DNA of 64,000 nt. Source: Pseudomonas wadenswilerensis. Lineage in GTDB: Bacteria > Pseudomonadota > Gammaproteobacteria > Pseudomonadales > Pseudomonadaceae. The position numbers and the translations under genes are program-made. The notes beneath the pieces were generated by a model. It had not been told where the DNA came from. It ran no database searches and saw only the letters and a list, made by a program, of their open reading frames with translations. Where the stretch lies: assembly GCF_900497695.1 (NCBI RefSeq), contig NZ_UIDD01000004.1, forward strand, positions 468,739 to 532,738, read 5' to 3'. Positions 8,958-16,253 of the stretch are shown piece after piece (position 1 is the first letter of the stretch; each line of letters begins with the position of its first letter).

Positions 8958-9158
8958 TCAGGCCCCGTGGCACTTCTTGAACTTCTTGCTGCTGCCGCAT
9001 GGGCACGGATCGTTGCGGCCAACGTCCTTCAGGGCGTTGCGCACCGGCTCCTGGTGGCCGTGGTTGCAGTGCGGGCCGTGTACATGGCCATGGTCATGGT
9101 CGTGGTGATCATGATCGTGGTTGCAGTCAGGGCCATGGACATGGGGTTGCTGGGTCAT
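8958..9158 (-). CDS. Small His-rich SEC-C metal-binding protein
   Basis: The 66-residue protein has two parts. Residues about 5-36 are very rich in His and Asp, with the unit HVHGPxCNH occurring twice around a run of H-D pairs. The C-terminus, [19 protein letters not shown], is a SEC-C zinc-binding motif (CPCGS...KKCH) as at the end of SecA. It is probably a small cytosolic zinc or nickel-binding protein; a function in metal storage or protein-export quality control is only inferred. Seven bases separate it from the LEA-type gene, suggesting co-transcription of the four small genes here. Confidence 0.85.
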   Translation of the reverse strand: MTQQPHVHGPDCNHDHDHHDHDHGHVHGPHCNHGHQEPVRNALKDVGRNDPCPCGSSKKFKKCHGA

Positions 9159-9164
9159 CTTGGG

Positions 9165-9635
9165 TTACTCCGGAATAAGATCGCCGGGAATTATCTCACC
9201 ACTGCGCGACAAGTGCAGGTCGCGAGCGAAGAATAATCCGCTGCTGAGCTCACCTTCCAGGCGATAGCGCAATGGACCCTCGGCGCCCTTGAGCAGTTTT
9301 GCCAGGGGTTTGACCTGCTGCCAGAGGTTGGTGCGCACCGCAATCTTGAAGGTGCGCCGCGCGTGAGGGCCGACGCTGCGCCACAGGCTGGCTTCGCCTT
9401 CGGTCAGCGGCAGGTCGTTGATCAGCACCTTGTAGCTCAGGTAACGGATGAACAGACGGCTGTCATTGGGGTTGTCGACCTGCACATGGAGCACGAACTC
9501 CTGTTGCAGCAGGCGCATCTTCAGCGGTTCGACCTTGAGCAGATGGACCTGCGGGTCCTGATAGTCAGCGTCCAGCCAGCTGGCGCAACCCGCCAGTTGC
9601 AGTAGCAAAACGCCGATCAGCAACAGGCGGGCCAT
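9165..9635 (-). CDS. LEA type 2 (WHy-domain) lipoprotein
   Basis: The 156-residue product has a signal peptide with lipobox LAGC (Cys17) and a beta-sandwich domain with VDNPNDSRLFIRYLSYKV, the N-P-N signature of LEA2/WHy proteins. Such proteins are hydrophilic, desiccation-related and, in bacteria, usually membrane-anchored in the periplasm. It sits between two SEC-C proteins. Its role in water stress is inferred from the family. Confidence 0.8.
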   Translation of the reverse strand: MARLLLIGVLLLQLAGCASWLDADYQDPQVHLLKVEPLKMRLLQQEFVLHVQVDNPNDSRLFIRYLSYKVLINDLPLTEGEASLWRSVGPHARRTFKIAVRTNLWQQVKPLAKLLKGAEGPLRYRLEGELSSGLFFARDLHLSRSGEIIPGDLIPE

Positions 9636-9640
9636 CAGGC

Positions 9641-10117
9641 TCAGCTACCCAGGTAACTGGAGCAGCACTTCTTGAATTTCTGCCCGCTGTTGCACGGGCA
9701 GGGATCGTTGCGCGTGGCCTTGAGGCCAACCGTGGGGTCGATGAAGTACCAGCAGCCCTGGTTCTGCACGAAAGCCGAGCGTTCGCGGTGGCAATGCTCG
9801 CCGTCGTTGTCGTGCCAGCGGGCGGTGAAGGTCACGAACGCATGTTCAGGCTTGCCACCGAACACCTCGGCGCTTTCCACCTCAAGGCCCAGCCAGGTGC
9901 TTTGCTGGCTCCAGGCCTTGATCGCCTCGCGATCGAGCCCTGCCTGCTGCACCGGCAGGGTGGTGGTCACCAGGTAGTCGACCAGCCCCAGCACGTAGGC
10001 GCTGTAGCGCGAACGCATCAGGGTCTGTGCGTCGGGGGCGGGAAGCCCTGCGTGATAATGCCCGCAACAGGTATCAAGCAGATCGCCGCTACCGCAGGGA
10101 CAAACCGAGATACTCAT
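9641..10117 (-). CDS. YchJ-family protein with N- and C-terminal SEC-C motifs
   Basis: The 158-residue protein carries CPCGSG near residue 6 followed by a cysteine pair (DTCCG), a central NTF2-like domain ([15 protein letters not shown]...TWLGLEV), and a terminal [15 protein letters not shown]. This arrangement is that of the conserved YchJ/UPF0225 family, whose biochemical role is unknown; SEC-C motifs bind zinc. The start at 10117 is chosen because the first cysteine motif begins there; the frame is open 31 codons further but into the upstream gene. It follows the upstream gene with four bases between. Confidence 0.85.
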   Translation of the reverse strand: MSISVCPCGSGDLLDTCCGHYHAGLPAPDAQTLMRSRYSAYVLGLVDYLVTTTLPVQQAGLDREAIKAWSQQSTWLGLEVESAEVFGGKPEHAFVTFTARWHDNDGEHCHRERSAFVQNQGCWYFIDPTVGLKATRNDPCPCNSGQKFKKCCSSYLGS

Positions 10118-10121
10118 TGCT

Positions 10122-10616
10122 TCACCACCAGTACTTGCCAAAATTTTCCGGGTTGGCCCAGAACTTGGCGTTGAGCCAGTCCGGGACCTGTTTGTATTCA
10201 CGTAGATCATAGGTGAACAGGTTCAGAACCTGCGCATCCCGCTTGAATTTTTCGCTGACCTGCAATGCCAGGGCAAAAAAGTCGGTCTCCTGCCAGCCGC
10301 AGGCGCTCAAGTCGGCCAGCACCGCCACGCGGCTGGTATTGAGGTTGCGGATGCCGCCGAGCAACTGCAGGCCATCGCGTTTGGGCAGGTGCTCCAGGCA
10401 ATCGACCAGCAGCGCCAGGTCGAAGCGTTGCGCTGCCAGCTCCACAGGTAGCGGGCCGGGGCTGGCGACGTCGATGTGCACCTCGGGATGGGCCAGGGCG
10501 AAAGCCTCCAGGGCCGGAAATCGCTCACCTATCAATAGCAGGCGTTGCGGTACGTGGCGATCGAGCAGGGCGGCGAGGGCCTGTTGCGGAGTGCGTTGGG
10601 AAAAGCCGTCCATCAT
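10122..10616 (-). CDS. Conserved hypothetical protein (DUF6231-like)
   Basis: The 164-residue cytosolic protein shows a Rossmann-like pattern: [16 protein letters not shown], then [29 protein letters not shown], which resembles the motif II region of SAM-dependent methyltransferases. A complete SAM-binding GxGxG is not present, so a catalytic function is not supported. It is the first gene of the minus-strand set of four small genes. I recall this arrangement from Pseudomonas as DUF6231, but the family assignment is from memory and uncertain. Confidence 0.7.
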   Translation of the reverse strand: MMDGFSQRTPQQALAALLDRHVPQRLLLIGERFPALEAFALAHPEVHIDVASPGPLPVELAAQRFDLALLVDCLEHLPKRDGLQLLGGIRNLNTSRVAVLADLSACGWQETDFFALALQVSEKFKRDAQVLNLFTYDLREYKQVPDWLNAKFWANPENFGKYWW

Positions 10617-10776
10617 CGGGAATCCTCGGTCAGATGCGTCAAGATTAACGGTCTGGCGTCACTTGGCATAGTGCTGCGCCGTCGCATCATGGCCTATTGC
10701 TGGCGGATATCAATGAGGCGGTCTTTACTCCCAGAGCATCGGTTTTGCACCGATTCCCCCTAGGAGATGCATCAAA

Positions 10777-11469
10777 ATGAGCATAGTACGCACAGCATTA
10801 CCTCTGGTTCTGCTAACCAGCGTGTTGACTGGTTGTGCAGGTTTGCAAAAAACCGACTGGCCGAAGTGTGCTGCCGTCGGGGGCGTAGGCGGCGCAGCCT
10901 TGGGCGCCATCGAAAGTTCCAGCTGGGCAGGCTGGGGCGCGTTGCTGGGCGGTGGCCTGGCGGCGGGCTACTGCTGGGCCCATGGTGATGGCGACGAAGA
11001 TGGCGATGGCGTGCCAGACAGCCGCGACAAGTGCCCGGGCACACCGCGTGGCGTGCAGGTCGATGCCAACGGCTGCCCACCAGAGCCGGTGGCCGTGGTT
11101 GAAGAAGTGGCCGTGGTCAAGGAAGAGGTCATTGTCATCCGTGATGTTCACTTCGAATTCGATTCGGCCAAGCTGACCGCGGCCGACAAGGAACGCCTCA
11201 ATACCATTGCCACGCGCCTGAAAAACGAAGCGGCGAGCGCGCGCTTGAGCGTCACCGGCCATACCGACAGCAAAGGCTCCGATGCCTACAACCAGAAGCT
11301 CTCGGAACGCCGCGCCCATTCGGTCACCGAGTACCTGATCGAGAGCGGTGTGCCACGCAGCAGTTTCGTTTCGGTACAGGGCGCGGGTGAAACCCAGCCG
11401 GTGGCCGACAATGCCACTGCCGATGGCCGGGCGCAGAACCGTCGTACGGAAATTCGCATCGAGCGCTGA
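10777..11469 (+). CDS. OmpA-family lipoprotein with TSP3-like linker (first of a tandem pair)
   Basis: The 230-residue protein has a lipoprotein signal ending in LTGC (Cys20), a glycine-rich hydrophobic stretch (residues about 33-65), an acidic calcium-binding-like linker DGDEDGDGVPDSRDKCPG typical of thrombospondin type 3 repeats, and a C-terminal OmpA domain. In that domain TGHTDSKGSDAYNQKLSERR carries the Asp and Arg residues that hold peptidoglycan diaminopimelate. It probably tethers the outer membrane to the cell wall. A paralogue follows 90 bases later. GAG GAGAT-like GGAGA precedes the ATG. Confidence 0.88.
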   Translation: MSIVRTALPLVLLTSVLTGCAGLQKTDWPKCAAVGGVGGAALGAIESSSWAGWGALLGGGLAAGYCWAHGDGDEDGDGVPDSRDKCPGTPRGVQVDANGCPPEPVAVVEEVAVVKEEVIVIRDVHFEFDSAKLTAADKERLNTIATRLKNEAASARLSVTGHTDSKGSDAYNQKLSERRAHSVTEYLIESGVPRSSFVSVQGAGETQPVADNATADGRAQNRRTEIRIER

Positions 11470-11477
11470 AGCGCCAG

Positions 11478-11508
11478 CGGCCTGCGGCTTGAGAAGTACC
11501 GCAGGCCG
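11478..11508 (+). terminator. Stem-loop between the tandem ompA-like genes
   Basis: A 10-bp stem CGGCCTGCGG / CCGCAGGCCG encloses an 11-base loop just after the first gene's stop. It is followed by GTCTTT only, so termination would be weak. It may separate expression of the two paralogues. Confidence 0.5.
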
Positions 11509-11559
11509 GTCTTTACTCCTGTGTGACCGGTAGAGGCCGGTGACACAGGAGCAATTCTC

Positions 11560-12279
11560 ATGAGTGTTCTCTCCAAGGCTGCGCTGCCGGTCCTTATGGC
11601 CGCAAGCCTGCTCTCCGGTTGCGCGACCCACAGCGATGGCAGCGCCCCACTCAATCAAAGGACCTGGCCTATCTGCAGTCTGCTGGGCGGCCTGGTCGGT
11701 GGTGGCCTGGGCGCCATCGAAAGCTCCGCCTGGGCAGCCGGCGCCGGTGCCGCCGGTGCAATTGCCGGCGGCCTGATCTGTTATGCCCAGGACGGTGACA
11801 AAGATGAAGACGGCGTGTTCGACCGTCGCGACCGTTGCCCCGATACACCGGCCAACACTCCGGTCAGCCACACCGGTTGCCCGCTGCCGCAGTACCCGAC
11901 CAGTCAGAAAGCGGCGGAACCTGCGGCTACTTCAGAAGTGATCACCCTCAACGATCAGGGCGCCGTGATGTTCGCCTACGACTCAGCGGAACTGACCAGC
12001 GCGGCCCATCAACAGCTGCAGGCGCTGACCGGCAAGCTCAATGGCGCCAACGTCGTCAGCGTCAAGGTCATCGGCCATACCGACAGTCAGGGTTCCGATG
12101 CCTACAACCAGGCACTCTCCGAGCGGCGTGCGAGTAGCGTTGCCGAGTATCTGATCAGTCAGGGCCTGGCGCCGTCGAAAGTCACCAGCCAGGGCCGTGG
12201 CGAAAGCCAGCCGATCGCCGACAACTCGACCGATGCCGGCCGCGCGCAGAACCGCAGGGTGGAGCTGCACCTTAATTGA
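11560..12279 (+). CDS. OmpA-family lipoprotein with TSP3-like linker (second of a tandem pair)
   Basis: The 239-residue protein has the same layout as its upstream neighbour: lipobox LSGC near residue 21, a glycine/alanine-rich segment GGLVGGGLGAIESSAW, an acidic linker (DGDKDEDGVFDRRDRCPD), and an OmpA domain with GHTDSQGSDAYNQALSERR. The shared segment GAIESS.WA shows that the two genes arose by tandem duplication and then diverged, mainly in the linker after the TSP3-like repeat. Likely role: outer-membrane lipoprotein bound to peptidoglycan. Confidence 0.88.
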   Translation: MSVLSKAALPVLMAASLLSGCATHSDGSAPLNQRTWPICSLLGGLVGGGLGAIESSAWAAGAGAAGAIAGGLICYAQDGDKDEDGVFDRRDRCPDTPANTPVSHTGCPLPQYPTSQKAAEPAATSEVITLNDQGAVMFAYDSAELTSAAHQQLQALTGKLNGANVVSVKVIGHTDSQGSDAYNQALSERRASSVAEYLISQGLAPSKVTSQGRGESQPIADNSTDAGRAQNRRVELHLN

Positions 12280-12376
12280 TCGAAGCGCTGGCACAAGGGC
12301 TGTGTCAGCCGTTACTGTTGCAGGCGATGCCAGCGTACCTGGCATCGCCTGTGAAAAATAACAACAGGGGGCGCCT

Positions 12377-12652
12377 ATGCAAGGCTTACTGGGGTTGGCC
12401 AAGGCCCTTACCGTGGTGTTCTGGTGGGTGGTACTGGTGAATCTGCTGATCCCGCTGGAGCACCCCTTCCACCTGCTGATCAATGCCGCCGGTGCTGCCC
12501 TGCTTGGCCTGCACCTGCTGGAAGTGTTGATGTTCAATGGTTGCTTGCGCGAGCGCAGCCACCGTTGGTTCGATCGCTTGCAGATCCTGCTGGTCGGTAT
12601 TTTTCATGTTCTTTCAATTCCGGCACCCCGCAAGGAAGCTGCTCATGCGTAA
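12377..12652 (+). CDS. DUF1145 small membrane protein
   Basis: The 91-residue protein has three hydrophobic segments (residues about 10-28, 33-52 and 65-80) and reads FWWVVLVNLLIPLEHPFH at the start, as in DUF1145 proteins of gamma-proteobacteria. Its function is unknown. Its last codons overlap the start of the collagen-like gene by eight bases (ATGCGTAA), so the two are probably translated together. Confidence 0.8.
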   Translation: MQGLLGLAKALTVVFWWVVLVNLLIPLEHPFHLLINAAGAALLGLHLLEVLMFNGCLRERSHRWFDRLQILLVGIFHVLSIPAPRKEAAHA

Positions 12653-13403
12653 ATTGATCATTCTGGCCGCGTTGTTCAGCCCCCTGGCCCTGGCCGATGC
12701 CATCAGCGTGGCCGCCCACTCGGTGCTGCGCTTGCCAAACAAGTCCAGCGTCGTGCACTTGCAGCGCCTGGACGTTGCTGATTCCGCCACCCTGTTGTTG
12801 CCCGCCAGCCTGGTCGATCTCAAGGTCGATGAGTTGCACCTGGGCCAAGAGGCGCGGATTGCCATCGTGCCGGCAGAGACCACCCTGCAGATCGAAGTGA
12901 GCCGGGCCAGTTTGGGCGAGGGCAGCCAGATTGTCGCCCATGGTGCGCCGGGTACGTATGAAAAGGCGGCAAAGGCCGGACGCAACCTGGAGTTGCAGTT
13001 GCATGAGCTGCAGGCGTCGACTTTGGCAATTGATGCCCGTGGTGGAGCCGGTGCTCCGGGGTACGTCGGCCTCGATGGCGCCAACGGCAAGCCCGGTGGC
13101 TGTACCTGGGGCCAGGCCAGCCGCGGGGCTAATGGCGACAACGGTGGCAATGGCCATGATGGCGCGCCTGGTGGCCGGGTACGGCTGGCGCTACCGGCAG
13201 GTTTCCCCGCCGAGCACATAGTGGTGCAGCTAGAGGGTGGTGCGCCAGGCGTCGCAGGGGCAGCGGGCAAGCCGGGTGCTGGTGGCGCGAGCAAGGGTTG
13301 TCTGGTTTACAGCACTGCGGGCGGCGCTGCCGGTAAGCCTGGGGCAGCGGGTCAGCCGGGCTCGGTCGGGGCGGCAGGGGAGTTGATTTTGCAGCGCCTG
13401 TAA
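12645..13403 (+). CDS. Secreted collagen-like Gly-rich protein
   Basis: The 252-residue protein has a short signal peptide (MRKLIILAALFSPLALADA). Residues about 20-130 form a beta-rich part with VHLQRLDVADSATLLLPASL. From about residue 133 the chain becomes rich in G-x-x and G-G-x-G units: GGAGAPGYVGLDGANGKPGG, then NGDNGGNGHDGAPGG, and a terminal block GAPGVAGAAGKPGAGGASKG. These are short collagen-like stretches broken by other sequence. Two cysteines (in GGCTWG and KGCLVY) flank the repeats. The start at 12645 is chosen because the signal peptide begins there, and it overlaps the DUF1145 gene. Function unknown; a cell-surface or matrix role is plausible. Confidence 0.75.
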   Translation: MRKLIILAALFSPLALADAISVAAHSVLRLPNKSSVVHLQRLDVADSATLLLPASLVDLKVDELHLGQEARIAIVPAETTLQIEVSRASLGEGSQIVAHGAPGTYEKAAKAGRNLELQLHELQASTLAIDARGGAGAPGYVGLDGANGKPGGCTWGQASRGANGDNGGNGHDGAPGGRVRLALPAGFPAEHIVVQLEGGAPGVAGAAGKPGAGGASKGCLVYSTAGGAAGKPGAAGQPGSVGAAGELILQRL

Positions 13404-13417
13404 AAAATACGCCGACC

Positions 13418-13450
13418 CTGTGGGAGCCGGCCTTGCCGGCGATGGGCTGC
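13418..13450. repeat. REP element (GTGGGAGCCGGC type)
   Basis: The sequence CCTGTGGGAGCCGGCCTTGC followed by CGGCGATGG matches the repeat at 4049, 24946 and 42418. It lies between two convergent genes and may help to end both transcripts. Confidence 0.75.
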
Positions 13451-13473
13451 GTAGCAGCCCCCCGGCCTTCAAT

Positions 13474-13932
13474 TCACCACAACACCCCACCCGACAGCAC
13501 CACCGCAATCCCCAGCATCAGGTTGATCCCGACCATCCGCCGAATCTTCGCCATTGCCGCCGCGCCCGCAGGCCAGTCTTCGGCCTGCACCGCCTTGCGC
13601 AACTCCGGGTACAGCAACGACTGGATACGAAAGAACAGGGCGAACATCGCGATGCCGCCGCCGATCATCACCTGGACATGGCGCGGTGTCGTTTCGAAGC
13701 TGGCAAAACGCGTGTTGATCATGAGCATACCGCTGATCGCCAACAGCGCAATTGCCATCCACACCCACACGAAAAAACGCTGAAACACTTCCACCCAAAG
13801 GCGCAGGCGAGCGGGACCGTCCAGGGCTGCAACCGCCGCCGGGCGCAGGACCAGCCAGGCGAAGAACATCCCGCCTACCCACACCAGGGCGGCCAGAACA
13901 TGCAGGCTATAAGACAGGGCAAAGACGGGCAT
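13474..13932 (-). CDS. CopD-like integral membrane protein
   Basis: The 152-residue protein has four hydrophobic segments and begins with SYSLHVLAALVWVGGMFFAW, the N-terminal pattern (H-x-x-x-x-x-x-W-x-G-G) of CopD-domain proteins. These have possible links to copper tolerance, but many small members have no proven function and may bind haem through conserved histidines. The start at 13932 is preceded by GGAG at suitable distance; the frame is open 41 codons further. It is divergent from dinG, with 97 bases between. Confidence 0.75.
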   Translation of the reverse strand: MPVFALSYSLHVLAALVWVGGMFFAWLVLRPAAVAALDGPARLRLWVEVFQRFFVWVWMAIALLAISGMLMINTRFASFETTPRHVQVMIGGGIAMFALFFRIQSLLYPELRKAVQAEDWPAGAAAMAKIRRMVGINLMLGIAVVLSGGVLW

Positions 13933-14029
13933 CGGGATCTCCATTCGGCGCAAAGGGCAATAGCGGGGTATGATAGCGACCCAATCGAAACACTGAAAAT
14001 TTATCCAGCCCTTCGGGCGCCCCGAAACC

Positions 14030-16174
14030 ATGATCAGCAACGAACTCAAAACCACGATTCAGGGCGCCTATTCGCGTTTTCTCGAAGCCAAGAGCCTCAA
14101 GCCCCGCTATGGCCAGCGCCTGATGATTGCCGAAGTGGCCAAGGTGCTTGGCGATATCGACTGCGACGACGAAGGTCGGCGCGTCGGTGAGCCGGCCGTG
14201 GTCGCAGTCGAGGCCGGTACCGGTACCGGCAAGACGGTTGCCTACAGCCTGGCCTCGATCCCGGCGGCCAAGGCGGCCGGCAAGCGCCTGGTGATCGCCA
14301 CCGCCACGGTTGCCCTGCAGGAGCAGATCGTCTTCAAGGACCTGCCCGACCTGATGCGCAACAGTGGCCTGAACTTCAGCTTCGCCCTGGCCAAGGGTCG
14401 GGGCCGCTACCTGTGCCTGTCGAAACTCGACGTGCTGTTGCAGGAAGGCCAGGCACAATCGGCTACCGCTCAGCTGTTCGAAGAAGAAGGCTTCAGGATC
14501 GAGGTCGATGAGGCCAGCCAGAAGCTGTTCACCAGCATGATCGAGAAACTTGCCGGCAACCGCTGGGATGGCGACCGGGACAGCTGGCCCCAGGCCCTGG
14601 AAGACCAGGACTGGGCGCGCCTGACCACCGACCACAGCCAGTGCACCGGGCGCCATTGTCCGAACTTCGGCCAATGCACCTTCTACAAGGCCCGTGAAGG
14701 CATGGGCAAGGTCGACGTGATCGTTACCAACCATGACATGGTCCTGGCCGACCTGGCCCTGGGTGGTGGCGCCGTGCTGCCGGACCCGCGCGACACCATT
14801 TATGTGTTCGACGAAGGCCACCACCTGCCCGACAAGGCCATCGGCCACTTCGCCCATTACACCCGGCTGCGCTCGACCGCCGACTGGCTCGAGCAGACCG
14901 CCAAGAACCTGACCAAACTACTCGCCCAGCACCCGCTGCCGGGTGACCTGGGCAAGCTGATCGAGCAGGTGCCGGAACTGGCCCGGGAGATCAAGGCCCA
15001 GCAGCAGTTCATGTTCAGCGCCTGTGAACAGGTCGCCGATTTCCGCCCAGGCGAAGACACGGAAGGCCGCGAGCGGCCCCGCCATCGCTTCGAAGGCGGC
15101 GTGGTGCCCGAGCACATGCGCGAGATGGGCATCGAGCTGAAGAAGGGCTTCTCGCGACTGAACGACTTGTTCACCCGTCTGACCGAGCTGCTCAAGGAAG
15201 GCATGGATGGCGAGGTCAACATCGGTATTGCCAGCCATCAGGCCGAAGAATGGTACCCGCTGTTCGGCAGCCTGTTGATGCGCGCCCAGGGCAACTGGGA
15301 GCTGTGGACCGCTTTCACTGCCGAAGACCCGGAAGACAGCCCGCCCATGGCCCGCTGGCTGACCCTGGCCGAAAGCGGCGCCTTGTTCGATATCGAGGTC
15401 AATGCCAGCCCGATCCTCGCCGCCGAAATGCTCCGGCGCAACTTGTGGAACGTCGCCCACGGCGCCCTGGTGACTTCGGCCACCCTGACTGCGCTGGGCA
15501 AGTTCGATCGCTTCCGCATGCGTGCCGGGCTACCAAAAACTGCGGTCACCAGCGTCGTGCCGAGCCCGTTCCATCACGTCGATGCCGGTGTGTTGCGAGT
15601 GCCGGACCTGCGCGCAGACCCGCGTGATGCCGCCGCCCACACGGCGGCGATCATCCGCGACCTGCCGGAGCTGGTGGAAGGTTCGCGCGGTTCGCTGGTG
15701 CTGTTTTCCTCGCGCAAGCAGATGCAGGACGTGTTCGACGGCCTGGATCGCGACTGGCGCAAGCAGGTGTTCATCCAGGGCAACCTGTCCAAGCAGGAAA
15801 CCCTCAACAAGCACAAGGCGCGGGTCGATGGCGGTGATTCCAGCGTGCTGTTCGGCCTGGCCAGTTTCGCCGAAGGCGTCGACCTGCCGGGTGCCTATTG
15901 CGAGCACGTGGTAATTGCCAAGATCCCATTCGCCGTGCCGGATGATCCGGTCGAGGCCGCCCTGGCCGAATGGATCGAGGCCCGAGGCGGCAATCCGTTC
16001 ATGGAGATTGCCGTGCCGGATGCCTCGCTGCGGCTGATCCAGGCCTGCGGGCGCCTGCTGCGCACCGAAGAGGATCGCGGCACCATCACCCTGCTTGATC
16101 GGCGCGTGGTCACCCAGCGCTACGGCAAGGCTATTCTCAATGCGTTGCCACCGTTTCGCAGAGAAATTTCCTGA
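14030..16174 (+). CDS. dinG: ATP-dependent DNA helicase DinG
   Basis: The 714-residue protein is a superfamily 2 (XPD-like) 5'-3' helicase. The Walker A motif EAGTGTGKT is at residues 61-69 and the DEGH box at 261-264. Four cysteines, Cys129 and Cys205/Cys210/Cys216 (CTGRHCPNFGQC), form the 4Fe-4S cluster of the family. The C-terminal motif VI region reads QACGRLLRTEEDRG. It resolves R-loops and D-loops during replication and repair. A weak hairpin follows the stop. No LexA box was identified upstream. Confidence 0.95.
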   Translation: MISNELKTTIQGAYSRFLEAKSLKPRYGQRLMIAEVAKVLGDIDCDDEGRRVGEPAVVAVEAGTGTGKTVAYSLASIPAAKAAGKRLVIATATVALQEQIVFKDLPDLMRNSGLNFSFALAKGRGRYLCLSKLDVLLQEGQAQSATAQLFEEEGFRIEVDEASQKLFTSMIEKLAGNRWDGDRDSWPQALEDQDWARLTTDHSQCTGRHCPNFGQCTFYKAREGMGKVDVIVTNHDMVLADLALGGGAVLPDPRDTIYVFDEGHHLPDKAIGHFAHYTRLRSTADWLEQTAKNLTKLLAQHPLPGDLGKLIEQVPELAREIKAQQQFMFSACEQVADFRPGEDTEGRERPRHRFEGGVVPEHMREMGIELKKGFSRLNDLFTRLTELLKEGMDGEVNIGIASHQAEEWYPLFGSLLMRAQGNWELWTAFTAEDPEDSPPMARWLTLAESGALFDIEVNASPILAAEMLRRNLWNVAHGALVTSATLTALGKFDRFRMRAGLPKTAVTSVVPSPFHHVDAGVLRVPDLRADPRDAAAHTAAIIRDLPELVEGSRGSLVLFSSRKQMQDVFDGLDRDWRKQVFIQGNLSKQETLNKHKARVDGGDSSVLFGLASFAEGVDLPGAYCEHVVIAKIPFAVPDDPVEAALAEWIEARGGNPFMEIAVPDASLRLIQACGRLLRTEEDRGTITLLDRRVVTQRYGKAILNALPPFRREIS

Positions 16175-16176
16175 AA

Positions 16177-16197
16177 CCCGGAGCGCAATGCTCCGGG
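16177..16197 (+). terminator. Hairpin after dinG
   Basis: An 8-bp stem CCCGGAGC / GCTCCGGG with a five-base loop begins two bases after the dinG stop codon. It is followed by CGTTGTC without a proper T run, so it would be at best a weak terminator. Confidence 0.4.
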
Positions 16198-16253
16198 CGT
16201 TGTCTATCACTCAGTTCAAGGCCCCATGGGCCCTCAAGGAGAGCTCCAGCCCT

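Noticed and set aside
12537..12644. Longer collagen-like protein starting at 12537
   Set aside because: The extension lies inside the DUF1145 gene in another frame and would bury the clear signal peptide.
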